The notes: generated from the letters alone by a model not told the origin. A stretch of 64,000 bases of DNA from Benincasa hispida (GCF_009727055.1 NC_052353.1:42965580-43029579); one strand, 5' to 3'; shown: positions 1-12,492, numbered from the stretch's first letter. Program-made: numbers and translations.

Positions 1-244
1 AGGGCATAACAGTAATTTGGCCCAGCTGTACTTATGAGCATTTGTGAAGGGTTATCGTATTCATGATTGGTTATATCCGATGGACACAGAAATATATCTG
101 TGGTAAGAAGAGTTCAGCTGTTGGTCTTTAGTGGAATGCCTGATAGTTAACAGATGGTGGATCTCGTGGCAGTTATTCACGGACCATTGGAGCTTCGATT
201 CACAGGTCCATTAGGTCCCCTGGGTAGCTTGGTAGCTTGGAGAT
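1..244 (+). repeat. Truncated Copia LTR fragment
   Basis: This stretch matches, with scattered differences, the interior of the LTR at 25313-27332 (about 26110-26370). Shared landmarks are the tract with atatatctg followed by gaagagt, the cggtctttagtgga motif, and the run of 'caggtccat(t/a)aggtcccc'. It ends where a different LTR-like sequence starts with TGTTGG at 245. It has no coding content and its left end is outside the window. Confidence 0.7.
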
Positions 245-1381
245 TGTTGGGAATATCCTAGAACTCGAAATTCGTGATAAACATTCTATTTATCAATAAT
301 AATAAGTTGTTGATTTTGCATTGTATTATGAAAATCCAATAAACATATTCATGGCTATAGTCTGAATACTGTAACTTTATGTAGTGACATAAACAAGATC
401 AAGTTAACAATATATAGCCTAAATGGTCGAATAAGTATATGGATGAAATTGGATATCTCATCCTGGTAACACTATTTGATGCGGCCCACTTTGTAGTTGT
501 TACAAGAAGTTGTAAAGTGCTACAAACAATGTGATCCACAGATCGTTCATGTTGAGACATGTGAGTGGGGTATCCTATGCAATGAGTTTGCATATAGACT
601 GGATCACGAAAATAGTCACTTTTCTTTATAACGACCGTTTACTGTTAAAACTGACTATTTGAATTATTAAATAACCTAGGTGAACTCGATCTTAATCTTG
701 AGCTAGCTATGAACTTCTGTTTGTTCGGGATTATCCTTTGATCTGCAAACAGTGACAGTAGTCTAACAGCACTGCTTAATAAGCCTCCCATTTTGGGAAT
801 AATACCGGATGAATAGCTGGGGACATAGCCCTGCAAGATGGAATTCACTCCTACCCGATTTAAGGTTAGCAGATAAGTTGTTCTCTTAAGTACTGATTCT
901 AGGTCTTGAACAATCGGGGCCCTGCCTTCTCATGATAGAAAAAGTATTTGATTCATAGGGATTATTAATAAAAAAAATTGTTCATTAGAGGGTCAGTAAG
1001 GACTTAAGGAACAAGATATATTCACAGGGGTAAAATGGTTATCTTGACCCAGCTGTGATTACGAACAACCTGTGAAGGATCGACTTACTGATTGTGGTTA
1101 TATAAAGTGGACATAATATATCTACAGTGAGGGGAGTTCAACTATAAGCTATAGTGAAGTGACCCATTAGTCAACGAATGAGGATTAATTCGGTCTAATG
1201 AGTTTAGCCGATTAATCTCGGATCATTGGAGCCCATGATCTGTAGGTCCGCAAGGTCCCCCTACTAGCTCGTAAATGGATAAGCTTTAGAGTAGCTTGAT
1301 AAGTTAATTTGAAACGTTCAAATTAGAATTAAACAGAATAGGAGACTTTATATTTAAATATGATTTAAATATATGAAGATG
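245..1381 (+). repeat. Left arm of LTR foldback
   Basis: This arm starts TGTTGGGAAT, the terminal motif of the Copia LTR family seen at 12493, 25313 and 41515. It is the reverse complement of 1427-2561 with a mismatch or small indel roughly every 15-20 bases by eye. The arm holds only about the first 1.1 kb of the LTR, which is about 2 kb long elsewhere in the window. It stops at the ATATGAAGATG motif, exactly where the opposite arm also stops. A 45-base spacer (1382-1426) separates the arms. Small ORFs inside are LTR sequence and not genes. Confidence 0.88.
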
Positions 1382-1426
1382 ATGGGCTACAGATAATTGG
1401 CTACAACCCTAAAAACAACAAAACTC

Positions 1427-2561
1427 CATCTTCATATATTTAAATCATATTTAAATATAAATTCTCCTATTCCATTTAATTCTAATTTGAACGTTTCAAA
1501 TTAAATTCTCAAGCTACTATAAAGCTTATACATTTACGAGCTAGTAGGGGGATCTCGCGGATCTTCATATCATGGGCTCCAACGATTCGAGATTAATCGA
1601 ATATACTCATTAGACCGAATTAACCCCCATTTGTTAACTAATGGATCACTCCACTATAGCTCATAGTTGAAGTCCCCTCATTGTAGATATATTATGTCCA
1701 CTTGATATAACCATAATCAGTAAGTCGATCTGTCACAGGTTGTTCGTAATCACAGTTCGGTCAAGATGACCGTTTTACCCATGTGAATACATCTTGTTCC
1801 TTAAATTTCCACTGACCCTCTAATGAACAATTTTTTATTCATAATCCCTATGAATCAAGTTCTTTCTCTATCATGAGAAGACGAGGCCCCGATTGTTCAA
1901 GACTTGGAATCAGTACTTAAGAGAACAACCTATCTGCTAACCCTAAAATGGGTAGGAGTGAATTCCATCTTGCAAGGCTATGTCCTCAGCTATCATCCGA
2001 TCTTATCCCTAAAATGGGAGGCTTATTAAGTAGTGTTGTTGGACTACTCTCACCGTTTGCAGATCAAAGGATAATCCTGAACAAACAGGAGTTCATAGCT
2101 AACTCAGGATTAAGATCGAGTTAACCTAGGTTATTTAATAGATGAAATAGTCAGTTTTAACAGTAAACGGTCATTATAAAGAAAAGTGACTATTTCCGTG
2201 GTCCAGTCTATATGCAAACTCATTACATAGGATGCTACCACTCACATGTCTCAACATGAACGATCTGTAGATCACATCGTTTGTAGCACTTTACAAATTC
2301 TTGTAACAACTACAAAGTAGGCCGCATCCAGTAGTGATATTAGGATGAGATACCCAATTTCATCCATATACTTATTAGACCATTTCGGCTATATATTGTT
2401 AACTTGATCCTGTTTATGTCACTATATAAAGTTACAGTATTCAGACTATAGCCATGGATATGTTTATTGGATTTTCATAATACAATGCAAAATCAACCAC
2501 TCATTATTATTGATAAATAGAATGTTTAACACGAACTATGAGTTCTAGGACATTCCCAACA
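1427..2561 (-). repeat. Right arm of LTR foldback
   Basis: This is the inverted partner of 245-1381. Read on the minus strand it begins TGTTGGGAATGTCC at 2561 and ends ATATGAAGATG at 1427. The two arms (1137 and 1135 bases) end at the same internal LTR position, so the pair is a near-symmetric palindrome and not two independent insertions with random ends. The outer end abuts a gypsy protease relic, which it appears to interrupt. Confidence 0.88.
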
Positions 2562-4280
2562 ATGAGCCAAATAGGCTTCACATCCTTTACTCAGTAACTT
2601 TCTAGCCTTCACTATTGATGTTAAGCTTCCTAGAACTGCTCTTTTACTTCCTACAAATAATATCTCATGTACACCTGGTCTTCTAAATAATATCTCTCTT
2701 TTAAAATAGTCAACAGTCGTATAGTATTTACTCAGCAAATCCATACCTAGAATAACATCAAACTCCAGTAACTCTAATGGATTCGGATCAACCCATAAAC
2801 TCTGATTCCCAATGACTATCTCACAATTCCTATAATACTCATGCACAACTAAAACATCTCCAACGGGCGTAGAAATAAACAAGTCCTCAGGCATACTCTC
2901 AAGCATTCTATCTATATGCACTGCAAACATGTTAGATATGAATGAGTGCATAGCACCAGGATCAAATAACACATAAGCAAACTAGTTACATAAAGTTACT
3001 ATACCAATACTAATGTCTAGAGACTCCTCAGCTTCCTAGTGGGTCACTGCGTAAACTCTACCTTGCTACTGGGGTCGTCTTGCTACCCTTTTCTACTTAG
3101 TTGCACTAGAACCCTCACCTCTAGCTCCAGTTGTTTTAGGCTGGTAAACAGTCTGGGAAGCTATTCTTGGCTACCTGAGCCTCATGTGCTAACTAGGGAC
3201 AATCTCTCTTAAAATGTCTCGTCTACCACACTGGAAACAGACGTTTCTGCCACTATAACATGCCCCCATGTGATGTTTACCACAGCTCCCACACACTGGC
3301 TTCCAACCTGTACTAGCTACTGACTCACCAGTACGTCCTATCACTGATCTACCAACCAATCCGGTTGTAGGTCTTGGTCTCTTCCTGCTCGAACCCTATT
3401 GGCTCGCACCTTCTTGACTTCTCGCACCTGACTATCTAGAGAACAGAGGTCTGAAACTCTTACCTCTCGATTCTACTGGAATCCTTACTGCACTTCCTTG
3501 CCTTTTTTAAGCTGGTCTACATCAGCTAAACTCCGCTCGACCCTAACCATTGTCTCAGCTAACTGCCTATTGTCTCAACTAACTGAGTTAAGTCCACCTA
3601 ATTAGTTGTAGAAGTAACTGAAGTATGTATCTCCTTCCTTAGGTCGTTCTTAAACCTCTGGCATCTCTCCTTCTCTTCTGCTATGATCAAAAGAACATAC
3701 TGTGATAGCTCTATGAATCTCTCGTCATATCTATGACCGTCATCAATCCTTGAACTAACCTGAGAAACTCATCTCTCTTCACCTTCCTGAACAAGCTCGG
3801 GCAGTACTTATCTTCAAATACTTTCCTAAACTCTGGCCAAGACATAGCCTCTTAACTGCTCCTTCTGGCCTCTATCACGTTCCACCATTTCTCAGCTCCC
3901 TTCTGTAACAGGAACACTACTAACCCAACCTTTCGATCGTCAAGACATCTCATAACACTAAAGAACTTCTCAATCAAGTCCAACCAAACCTCAATGTCTG
4001 CTGAATCTATGGCACCGTCAAACATTGTTACCAAGGCTTTTAACCTCTCAATGTCATACTTCTTCTCTGGATCTACCTTAACTGATTCCACACTCACCGC
4101 TAACCTCTAGGCGACCCTATCAAATACTCTATCCTTTAGCTAAGGATCGGTTCCCACCTATGGGGTACTCGACTCACTCTTTGAAGTCATTTCTGAAATT
4201 ACTAAGTCTTTACCTCTCTTTCTTAATATCTGAATCTCTAGCGATAGGGTCATGATTTCCCTCTGTTGTCTGCTTGCTCG
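2562..4280 (-). pseudogene. Ty3-gypsy gag-protease relic
   Basis: Reading right to left, a Retrotrans_gag-type segment (about 4190-3852) shows the conserved spacing of a W-L-x-x-I-E-K-F-F block, a 'CLDDRKV' block and an AEKWW end. A CCHC region near 3300-3200 follows, with CGSCGKHHMGAC and then CFQCG, where the second knuckle loses its frame. A retropepsin-like segment (2972-2562) has LFDPGAMHSFIS, where DSGA would be expected, and DVILGMDLL. Many stops and frameshifts separate the pieces. The domain order and residues fit a chromovirus-like gypsy element. The 3' side (RT onward) is missing because the LTR foldback lies there. Confidence 0.8.
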
Positions 4281-5942
4281 TGATCATAGGCAGAAATGCA
4301 CGTTATCATAGCACTAAATTCTTAAATAATGTTGGATTGTGTTGATGAGATATGTTAAATTACGTCCCTTAAGCATGAATTCTATAATATTGCGGTCGCA
4401 TGCGTCCAACGCATTAGAATAGTTGATCTTTATATTTTTGTGCAGAATATGCGTTAATGCAATGCAAAGATTGTGATCGTAGGAATACATTGGTCGAGAA
4501 CAACTTCACCGCAAGACTTTGCGTTGAATCGTGCTCATAAACATTCGCCCAAGAAGAATCACCGAAACTTGGTCAGCGCAACATGGTGGGCACATTCGGT
4601 TGAAAGGATAATTAAGATCGATGGGACAGAAAGCTGACAGCAGTCGGATCTAAATTAAGTTGACAACCGATAATGGTCACAAAGTACATCCAGCTTTATT
4701 GGTGATAATTATCCGGCACATCAATCAGGAATTAAAGTTGTCCCATCTGTACAACCGGAAGGGAGAAGATACCTTTCACCTTTGATGCCCCATAAATACC
4801 AAGTGCATTCTTCAGAGAAGGGGTTAAGCAGTCGATTACTTCATCAATTTACAAGTTCACGCCTCTGTCCATAGTTTTCTTTCATTTTATGGTGGACGCA
4901 AGGAAGAAGGTGTGCCGGTAGATTGTTCCGAAAAGCTTGGGAAAGCACCGGAAGCTCCAAGGTAGAGAGAGAGCCGACGCCTGCGGAAGCGGTAACATTC
5001 GTAGATCAGAATAGAGATTTAGTGTAAAAAGCCTCGGTCAGCAAGGAATTGTTACCAGGCTCTCTACCTTTATTTTCCATTATCATTTTGTACTCAACTC
5101 AGTTATAAGAATGGAATGTCTTTCTCTATATCTGGTCACTCTCTGTTATTTAAGCATGAGTAGCTAAATTAGTTGAATGGGTTGAGAAGAAGTTAGCTAG
5201 CAGAACAAGGGATCTTCATCTTTGTGATTGTCTAGTTTATGTATGCTTCATTCGTCTGTTAGAGATACTCAGGAGGGTAGTCTAAAGACAAGATCTAGAC
5301 TTGGGAAGGTCAGTCAGAATCTAGGTTTGGAAGAACTAGATTAGAATGCATAAACAGGAGATAGGCGCTTAGGAATGAGCATTATTTGTTATTAACACAT
5401 CGCATGCATCTTAACAATAAGGTATGATTATATGCGGTCACTTTGCTTTCATGCACTTGCATCAACGCATAGGATAAGAATGGAGACTTAGGGATAAGCT
5501 CTATGGACATTTTGCATTCAACACATGCGTCCTAGACTTAGGAGCATCGCATTTACATTGGGAAATGACTTGCGGTGCATGGTTGTAACATGATCGCAAG
5601 GTTTGACGCATTCCCGAGTAACGCTAGCTAAAAGACCTTTTAAACTCGTTCACTACATACTCATTGCATCTATCAATGCAGCTGTCTTTCTCAGATCCGC
5701 CGCCTTTATTTACTTCTTTTTCATCAACGCAACAACACACCCAAAACTTATCATTTACTTGGCTACCACAAAGTTTTCACAAATATTACCAACGTAACTA
5801 TTTTCACAAGCCCCTGCGTTCGACCCTGGACTTACCAGGAAACTCAGGGGAATTTACACTTGAATTTCGCTGGGGAAACTTGAGTGCACAATGCAACCCA
5901 TCAACGCATATCATCCATATTTCTACTTCATAAAATTAAGCA
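4281..5942 (+). mobile_element. Probable 5' LTR of Athila-type element
   Basis: A non-coding block of about 1.66 kb lies directly upstream of a tRNA-Asp primer site. I set the start at the TGATCATAGG that follows the gypsy gag relic, and the end at the CA at 5941-5942, nine bases before the primer site. A TATA-like CATAAATACC lies near 4788. The block is rich in GCA/CGCA-containing words. No matching 3' LTR is present because the element is cut off near 10754. The left boundary is approximate. Confidence 0.65.
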
Positions 5943-5951
5943 TCAAGTTTT

Positions 5952-5969
5952 TGGCGCCGTTGTCGGGGA
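5952..5969 (+). other. Primer-binding site, tRNA-Asp type
   Basis: TGGCGCCGTTGTCGGGGA is complementary to the 3' end of plant tRNA-Asp, with one difference from the usual TGGCGCCGTTGCCGG. Its position just after an LTR end identifies the start of the internal region and fits Athila/Tat-type Ty3-gypsy elements. Confidence 0.9.
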
Positions 5970-6029
5970 CTTCGGCAAAATAGTTGTTAACGGTAATTTT
6001 TGTGAATTCTTTGCAGAACTCTCAATCTC

Positions 6030-7780
6030 TGGCGAACTACGACCCGGATATTGAAAGAACATTTCGAAGGAGACTAAAGAGAACAAGCCAATAGCAACCA
6101 TTAATCCGATAAACAAGAGATGGCAAGAGCAGCCTAGAAATGGGGAAGCAAACAACTACAATGTCATGGCAAATTCCAATTCTATTGGCAAACGATCGCA
6201 ATAGGCCCACTAGGGACTATGCATCGCCAAACCTCTATGATTTCTCTCCAGCAATCATGAGGCCTACCTTAGACAAAAGTAAATTTGAAATGAAAACCGG
6301 TGATGCTGCAGATGATCCAGGCTGCAGGTCAATTCGGAGGAAGCGTGGTAAGGATCTCACGCTCACCTCCGAAGTTTTATTGAAATCTGTAATACTTTTG
6401 TGTTCCTGAAACATCTCTTGAAGAAGTTCGACTAACGTTGTTCCCATTCTCTGTGATCAGGCTAGGAAATGGGCTTATTCTCTCGAACCAGGAGAGATTA
6501 CTTCTTGGAGCAGATAGTGGAGAAGTTTATGAAGAAGTATTATCCACCTACTGAGAACGCAAGACGAAGAAAGCTTATTACTAATTTGAAAAAGAGATGG
6601 ACGAATCGCTCAGCGATGCTTGGGCGAGGTTTAAAAGGTTGGTTCGAGATTGTCCGCATAATGGGCTGCCAGACTGCCTACAAATGGAAATTTTCTACCA
6701 CGGTTTGAACCTGCTTCACAGACTGCTGCCAATGCGGCAGCAGCCGGTGGTCTGCTTGACAAAACTTACTATGAGGCGAAGAATATCTTGGATCGCATCC
6801 CAAGAATCATGAAGACTTGAGGAGAGTGACCAGAGATTAAGACTCAGATTTTGACGCAAATAATGGTGTTATTGTTTCATTGCAAAACCAAATGACGCAA
6901 TGATTAAATTGATTCAAGGAATGGCGATCAGCAGCCCAACACCGCAAGGTGGGCAAATCAACGCATAAGTCAAACACAGCAAGGTGTGCGACTTGAGGTG
7001 ATGGGCATGCGATGGAGGATTTGCTCCGCAAAATCCACAGTCTGTATATTTTGTAAAGCATAACCCCTTTTCAAACACCTACAACCTCGGGTGGTAAAAC
7101 CACCTCAATTTTGCTTGGAAGAATCAACAACAAAATTTTCAATCTGTGGCACAAAAAGAAGGGCCACTAGGATTCTTTCAACGCAGTAACGGTCAACAGA
7201 GCAACCACGCAAGTAGCTCACAACAACCACCGCAATCATCTTTTCTAGAAAGCCTATTGAAGTAATATATAGAGAAAAATGAGACAGTGCTTCAAATTCA
7301 GGCTACGTCCATCCACAACCTTGAATTGCAAATGGGCCAGATTGTGAATGAGCTTAAAAGTAGACCACAAAGGACACTGCCAAGTTCAACCAAGCTTCCA
7401 CGCAACCTAGGGGGATCAGGAAAGGAGCAATGTCAAGTTGTGACATTGTGCAATGGAAAGATTGTGGAAGGAGAAAAGAAGGAACAGAACAAATCAACTT
7501 CCATCGCAGCTGAGCTTGAGATTGCGAAAACGCAAAAAGAAGAAAGAGATGATGAAGTAGTAGAACCTGAGGTTGCGTCAACCTCAAAGTCAAATGAAAC
7601 AAGAACCATGAAAGTTCAATTACCACCCTTCCCTCAAAGGCTAAAGAAAAAGAAAAACGAAGAGGTACAGTACCAACGCTTCCTGTCTATGTTAAAACAA
7701 TTACATGTTAATATTCCTTTCAGTGAAGCGATTGATGAAATGCCTGCCTATGCTAAGTTTCTGAAGGACATGGTAACTAA
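6030..7780 (+). pseudogene. Athila-type gag, frameshifted
   Basis: A gag N-terminus begins near 6033 with YDPDIERTFRRRLKR. RDYASPNLYDFSPA follows near 6210. The capsid core is spread over three frames: a segment near 6300-6440 ends with a LTLFPFS-like block, then 6500-6590 reads EQIVEKFMKKYYPPTENAR, then 6597-6700 reads MDESLSDAWARFKRLVRDCP. A charged linker from about 7287 contains LELQMGQIVNELKSRPQ. At least three frame changes and several stops make it non-functional. The product would have been the particle-forming protein of the element. Confidence 0.8.
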
Positions 7781-8210
7781 GAAGAGAGGCGCCGAAAAAT
7801 TTGCCACGACGACATTAACGCAAAGTTCCAAATCTATTATCCCACCGAAGATGAGTGATCCTGGGAGCTTCACTATTCCTTGCTCCATAGGAGGACTCTA
7901 TATTGGGCAAGCCCTGTGTGACCTGGGGGGCCAACATAAATTTGATGCCGCTGTCAATCTTTCAACAATTAAATGTGGGGCAACTTGTGCCCACATCCAT
8001 GACTCTCTAATTGGCTGACAGATCTCTGGTTCATCCAGAAGCTAAGGTGAAGGATGTGCTGATCACGATTGATAAATTCATTTTGCCAACTGACTTCATC
8101 ATCCTAAATTATGAGGCTGACAAGGATGTACCCATCATTTTGGGGCGACCTTTTCTATCAATGGGCCATGCTCAAATTGATGTGCAAAGGGAGAAATCAC
8201 TTTGAGCATA
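7780..8210 (+). pseudogene. Athila-type retropepsin, broken
   Basis: The segment shows DPGSFTIPCSIGG then ALCDLGG near 7910, where the family has a DLGAS-type catalytic motif, so the active site is altered (GGQ in place of GAS). A break follows. In a shifted frame from 8011 it continues with ADRSLVHPE, VKDVLITIDKFILPTDFI, and the ILGRPFL flap-end motif near 8140. It lies between gag and RT, as expected for gypsy pol. The shift and the replaced active site indicate loss of function. Confidence 0.82.
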
Positions 8211-8459
8211 AACGGACAGAAGCTTAAGTTTAATATAATTCGTTCCATGAAATTTCCTGATGAAGAAGACCTGCAAGATTCTGAAGATGACCTGAATTTG
8301 ATTGAAGAAGAAAAGTCTGATGAAGAGTGTGAAGAAGAGGATGCCAACGCATCTGTAGCTGCCTGCAATGCGATCATAGCAAAAACAAACGAAGAAGAAG
8401 GATCGATCGCAACGCAAGAAGAAGAGCCGAAGGAAGAAAGAAAAATAATGCAACCTTCT

Positions 8460-10154
8460 CTCATGAAACCACCAACACTTGAATTGAAATCCTTACCAAC
8501 ACATTTAAAGTACGCATATCTAGGGCAGAATGAAAAGCTGTCAGTGATAATCTCCTCTACACTTAACGAAGATCAAGAGAATGCGTTGATGAGCATTCTC
8601 AAAAAACATGTGCGAGCAATTAGCTGGACGCTCGCTGACATCAGAGGAATTAACCCTGCGTATTGCATGCATCACATTCGTCTCGAGGACGACCACAAAG
8701 CAACTATTGAAAATTAACGCAGACTTAACCCTACGATGAAGGAGGTCGTCAAAAAGGAGATTATCAAATGGCTAGATGCGGGCATTATCTATTCCATTGC
8801 AGATAGCACGTGGGTCAACCCCGTACAATGTGTGCCGAAGAAGGCCGGAATGACGGTAGTCCCAAATGAGAACGATGAATTAATACCGCAAAGAACCATC
8901 ACTGGATGACGCATCTGCATGGACTACTGCAAACTGAATGCGGCCACAAAGAAAGACCACTTCCTTTTACCATTCATCGACCAAATGCTGAACAGATTAG
9001 CTGGGAACGATTTTTATTACTTCTTGGATGGATATGCCGGGTATAATCAAATCATGATAGCTTCTGAAGACCAAGACAAGACCACATTCACCGGCCCATA
9101 TGGGACATTTGCTTTTCGCCGTATGTTTTTTGGCCTCTGTAATGCACAAAGCACGTTCCAAAGGTGCATGATGGCGATCTTTTCCGATTGTCTCGAGGAC
9201 TCAGTAGAAATATTTATGGATGACTTCTCCATTTATGGGAACACATATGAAGTTTGCCTAGCCAATTTGGAGAAAATCCTAAAAAGATGTGAAGAGACGA
9301 ACATGGTGCTCAATTGGGAAAAATGTCACTTCATGGTGAAAGAGGGAATAGTGTTGGGACACAAAGTCTCCCGAGAAGGGTTGGAAGTGGACAAAGCAAA
9401 GATTGAAGCAATTGAAAAGCTTCCACCTCCAACCAACGTGAAGGTTGTGCGAAGCTTCTTGGGGCATGCTGGATTCTATAGACGATTCATTAAATATTTT
9501 TCTAAGATTGCACGACTATTGAGTGCGTTATTAGAGACGGACAGAAAGTTTGAATTTGACAACAATTGCCTCAATGCATTCCGAATTTTAAAAGATGCGT
9601 TGATTACCGCGCCCATCTTGATTGCGCTGGATTGGACACTGTTGTTTGAAATCATGTGCGATGCAAGTGGGTATGCGATGGGAGCCGCGTTAGCGCAAAA
9701 GAAGAAGACTATTTTACACCCCATCGCATATGCGAGTAAAACTCTGAACCCTGCTCAAATCAATTATACCACCACTGAAAAAGAGCTCTTAGCTGTGATT
9801 TTTGCGTTGGAAAAATTCCAGGCATATCTATTGGGAACCAAGGTACTCATTCACACTGATCACTCAACAATCAATTATTTGATGACAAAGAAGAACGCAA
9901 AGCCGAGGTTGATCAGATGGGTTCTCTTCCTTCAAGAATCTGATATCGAGATAATTGATCAGAAAGGGACAGAGAATCAAGTTACGGATCACTTGTCCAG
10001 ACTGAAAAATCCCGAGGTTGACCGCAATGAATCTGAAGTGAGTGTCGTGTTCTCGGACGATCAGTTGTTCCACGTAGAAGAATTGCCCTGGTATGCGGAC
10101 ATCGTTAATTATCTGGTTTGTGAACAATTTCCTGAAGATTACACATATCAATAA
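8460..10154 (+). pseudogene. Athila-type reverse transcriptase-RNase H
   Basis: The RT N-terminal portion (8460-8900) is interrupted by a TAA at about 8715 and a TGA at about 8908, the second replacing the W expected before [10 protein letters not shown]. From 8919 one frame stays open for 411 codons. RT palm motifs include [11 protein letters not shown], the catalytic FMDDFSIYG near 9215, and LGHKVSREG. RNase H follows with [19 protein letters not shown] and HTDHSTI, its acidic residues in place. The frame ends with EDYTYQ and a TAA just before the integrase. Long open stretches suggest a fairly recent inactivation. Confidence 0.92.
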
Positions 10155-10754
10155 CAGAAGAAGCTCAAGCATGAATGCAAGCATTATTATTGGTATGAGT
10201 CGAATCTGTATAAAAGAGGTGTAGACTAAATCATTTGATTATGCGTACCAAACGCTGCTTAACAACGCATATTGTCACAGTGCCACAATTCACCATATAG
10301 AGTGCACTTTAGCGGACAACACACAGCGGCTAAAGTTTTGCAAAGTGGATTCTTTTGGCCTTCATTATTTAAGGATGTTGCTGACTACGCACTGAAATGT
10401 GATCGGTGTCAACGCACCGGTAACATTTCATGGAAGAACGCAATGCCAATGAACACTATCTTGGAGCTGGAATTATTTGACGTCTAGGGGATTGATTTCA
10501 TGGGACCATTCCCTCCTTCATATGGCAAACATTATATCTTATTGGCCGTCGATTACATCTCCAAGTGGGTAGAGGCGATTGCATGCGCCGCGAGTGATAC
10601 GATGGTACTCTCCCAGTTCCTCAAGAAGAATATTTTCACTTGTTTTGGCACTCCTCGTGCCATCATAAGTGATGAAGGATCACACTTTGTCAATCACAAC
10701 ATAAAGGAGCTGCTGCGCAAGTACAATATCCTCCACAAGAAACTCAAGAATAAA
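10155..10754 (+). pseudogene. Athila-type integrase, 3' truncated
   Basis: A zinc-binding HHCC-type region lies around 10272-10430 (CHNSPYRVHFSGQHTAAKV and CDRCQRTG). The core begins after an in-frame stop at about 10485, with GIDFMGPFPPSYGKHYIL carrying the first catalytic Asp and AIISDEGSHF near 10670 the second. The sequence stops at YNILHK near 10740, before the catalytic Glu region. Sequence from a Copia element then takes over. Without the Glu and the C-terminal domain it cannot be active. Confidence 0.88.
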
Positions 10755-10849
10755 ATGGTCCAAAGAGTTTCTTATAGTTTCTTATAGTTGATCGTGGCAG
10801 ACGTAAACGTGGCAGAAGTAAATGATGGTCCAAAGAGTTTCTTATAGTT
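10755..10849. repeat. 25-bp direct repeat at gypsy/Copia junction
   Basis: A 25-base sequence starting atggtccaaagagtttct occurs at 10755-10779 and again at 10825-10849, with 45 bases of filler between. The second copy reads into Copia gag and the first follows the truncated Athila integrase. This is the breakpoint between two unrelated elements. Confidence 0.85.
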
Positions 10850-11212
10850 CTATACGAACACACTAATGAATAAAATAGAGTATAACTTGACTACGCTTCT
10901 TAATGAGCTATAGGCTTACCAAACCATAATGAAAGCAAAAGGGCTGGAACCAGAGGTAAATGTTACTACTGTAGAAAAAAGAGGATTGTCCTCTAAAAAG
11001 CCTGATATTACTTCTTCTTCAAAGAATAAGAGTATTCCAGTAAAGAAGAACAAAGAGAAAGAGAAAAAGAAACCTACTGGCCGCAAAGGCAAGACAAAAG
11101 CTGCAGATAAAGGAAAGTGTTTCCACTGCAATGAAGAAGGGCACTGAAAAAGGAACTGCCCACAATATCTTGCGGAGAAAAGAGCTGAGAAAGAAAAGCA
11201 AGGAAGCTAGTT
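10826..11212 (+). pseudogene. Copia gag C-terminal relic
   Basis: The segment reads through YTNTLMNKIEYNLTTLLNEL, a lysine-rich linker, and a zinc knuckle CFHCNEEGH-stop-KRNC near 11115-11160. A TGA has replaced the W that normally follows the H. The end, AEKRAEKEKQGS, is typical of Tnt1-like Copia gag. N-terminal gag is missing at the junction near 10825. It is a decayed fragment. Confidence 0.82.
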
Positions 11213-11519
11213 CCCGAGGGTTGTTGGAGTGAGATAGTATTCCAAATTGTGAATATAGAAGAATATCTCAAAATGACTAGTTGGAGATGTTAGAGTTGCT
11301 GACAAAAGATAAACCTATTTACTTTTGTTATTGTAATAAAAGTTGTTTTATCTTTTGTAAAGAACATATTGTATAAATCTTTTGTTATAAATGAAATGTT
11401 CATTATCAAAAATTATATTTGTTCTACTGTAAAGCAACTTCTGTTAAAACCAACCAAATTAAAAGTCATTTGCAAATATTTAGATATTTAAAAATGACTA
11501 CAAATCAATAAAGGCAAAT
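11213..11519. other. No recognised gene
   Basis: AT-rich sequence between a Copia gag relic and Copia integrase relics. It would be protease and GAG-pre-integrase territory in an intact element, but I cannot recognise either. No ORF or repeat stands out. Confidence 0.4.
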
Positions 11520-12330
11520 AGTTATTTGATCTAAGTAATAAGTTTAGAAGCCTTGAAGAGTTCAAGGTATAAAACCTATTAGGTAAAACAAATCCGAAAT
11601 ACTTCGATTGGATCAAAGTAAAGAATATAGAGAGTTTGAGATTTCTAGGGCTATTTTTATAAAACATGGAATCCAGTGAAAACTCTCTACACCTGGTTGC
11701 CTTAATTTTTTTAACATCATTCCAATTTTAAGGTTTTTTCTGAAACTCCATATAAGATGTGGAGAGCTTATAAAAGTTGTTTATGATATGTAAAAGATGT
11801 TTACATAGTTCAAAAATCTGAAAGAGATCGGCACATGTGTTAGTGTCGAAACCTTATGTATTAGAATATCGTTCAAATAGCATGCCTATTTGTAGGCAAC
11901 CCAAAAGTAGTATATTTTTCAAGAAGATGAAAATCAAGTGTTTTTGTTGACAAAATACCAAATTTTCTTGAAAAATATACGAGATCACCATGTATTATTT
12001 GTATTCCATAAAAGCAAGTGTATATCAATAAGAGTTATTGGTCAATGCTGATACTGTAACAAAAGTTGTTTAGACAGGTCAAATGCATCTTACTCAAAGA
12101 GTTGAGGGTACCTTGATGTAGTGGGAGGAATGTATGACAACCTAGCCATAATTTGAGTAGAAACTCAAGTCACCAAATCTCGGTCACAGTATCGAGAAAA
12201 AAAGAGTTGTGAAATTAAGATGCATACCCTATATAGTTTAATGAGAAATCCATAGTATATTAAAGTTTTTATTGAGATCCTCTCGACTAAAGTGTTTGAG
12301 GATCACCTAGTGAGACTAGAACTAGGGGTT
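11520..12330 (+). pseudogene. Copia integrase/C-terminal relics
   Basis: Heavily decayed pieces can be aligned to the better-preserved Copia pol at 22.5-23.6 kb. They are a LEEFK and LLGKT block followed by a corrupted catalytic SDQ region (about 11540-11640), an ETPYKMW block (about 11745), ACLFVGNPK (about 11880), and a KELRVP-stop-CSGR block (about 12100). Stops occur every few codons. RT and RNase H are almost wholly deleted before the polypurine-like GGGCAAGTTGGAGA near 12340. Confidence 0.65.
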
Positions 12331-12492
12331 GTATAACCTAGGGCAAGTTGGAGAAAAACCCATGGGTATGTAATACCTAAAGGAAAACCATAAGAATGTG
12401 ATGTCCTAGTTTATTGTATTTCTCTGTAAAACTCAAAAACTCAGAATTATATATTCATATGTATGTTATACTAGAGTTTTGGTTTAAGCGGG

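Noticed and set aside
5952..5969. tRNA-Asp gene fragment
   Set aside because: Only the 3'-complement is present and no cloverleaf can be built. It is a primer-binding site.
8135..8464. Serine/phenylalanine-rich minus-strand ORFs
   Set aside because: They are antisense to the acidic linker of the Athila-type pol on the plus strand.
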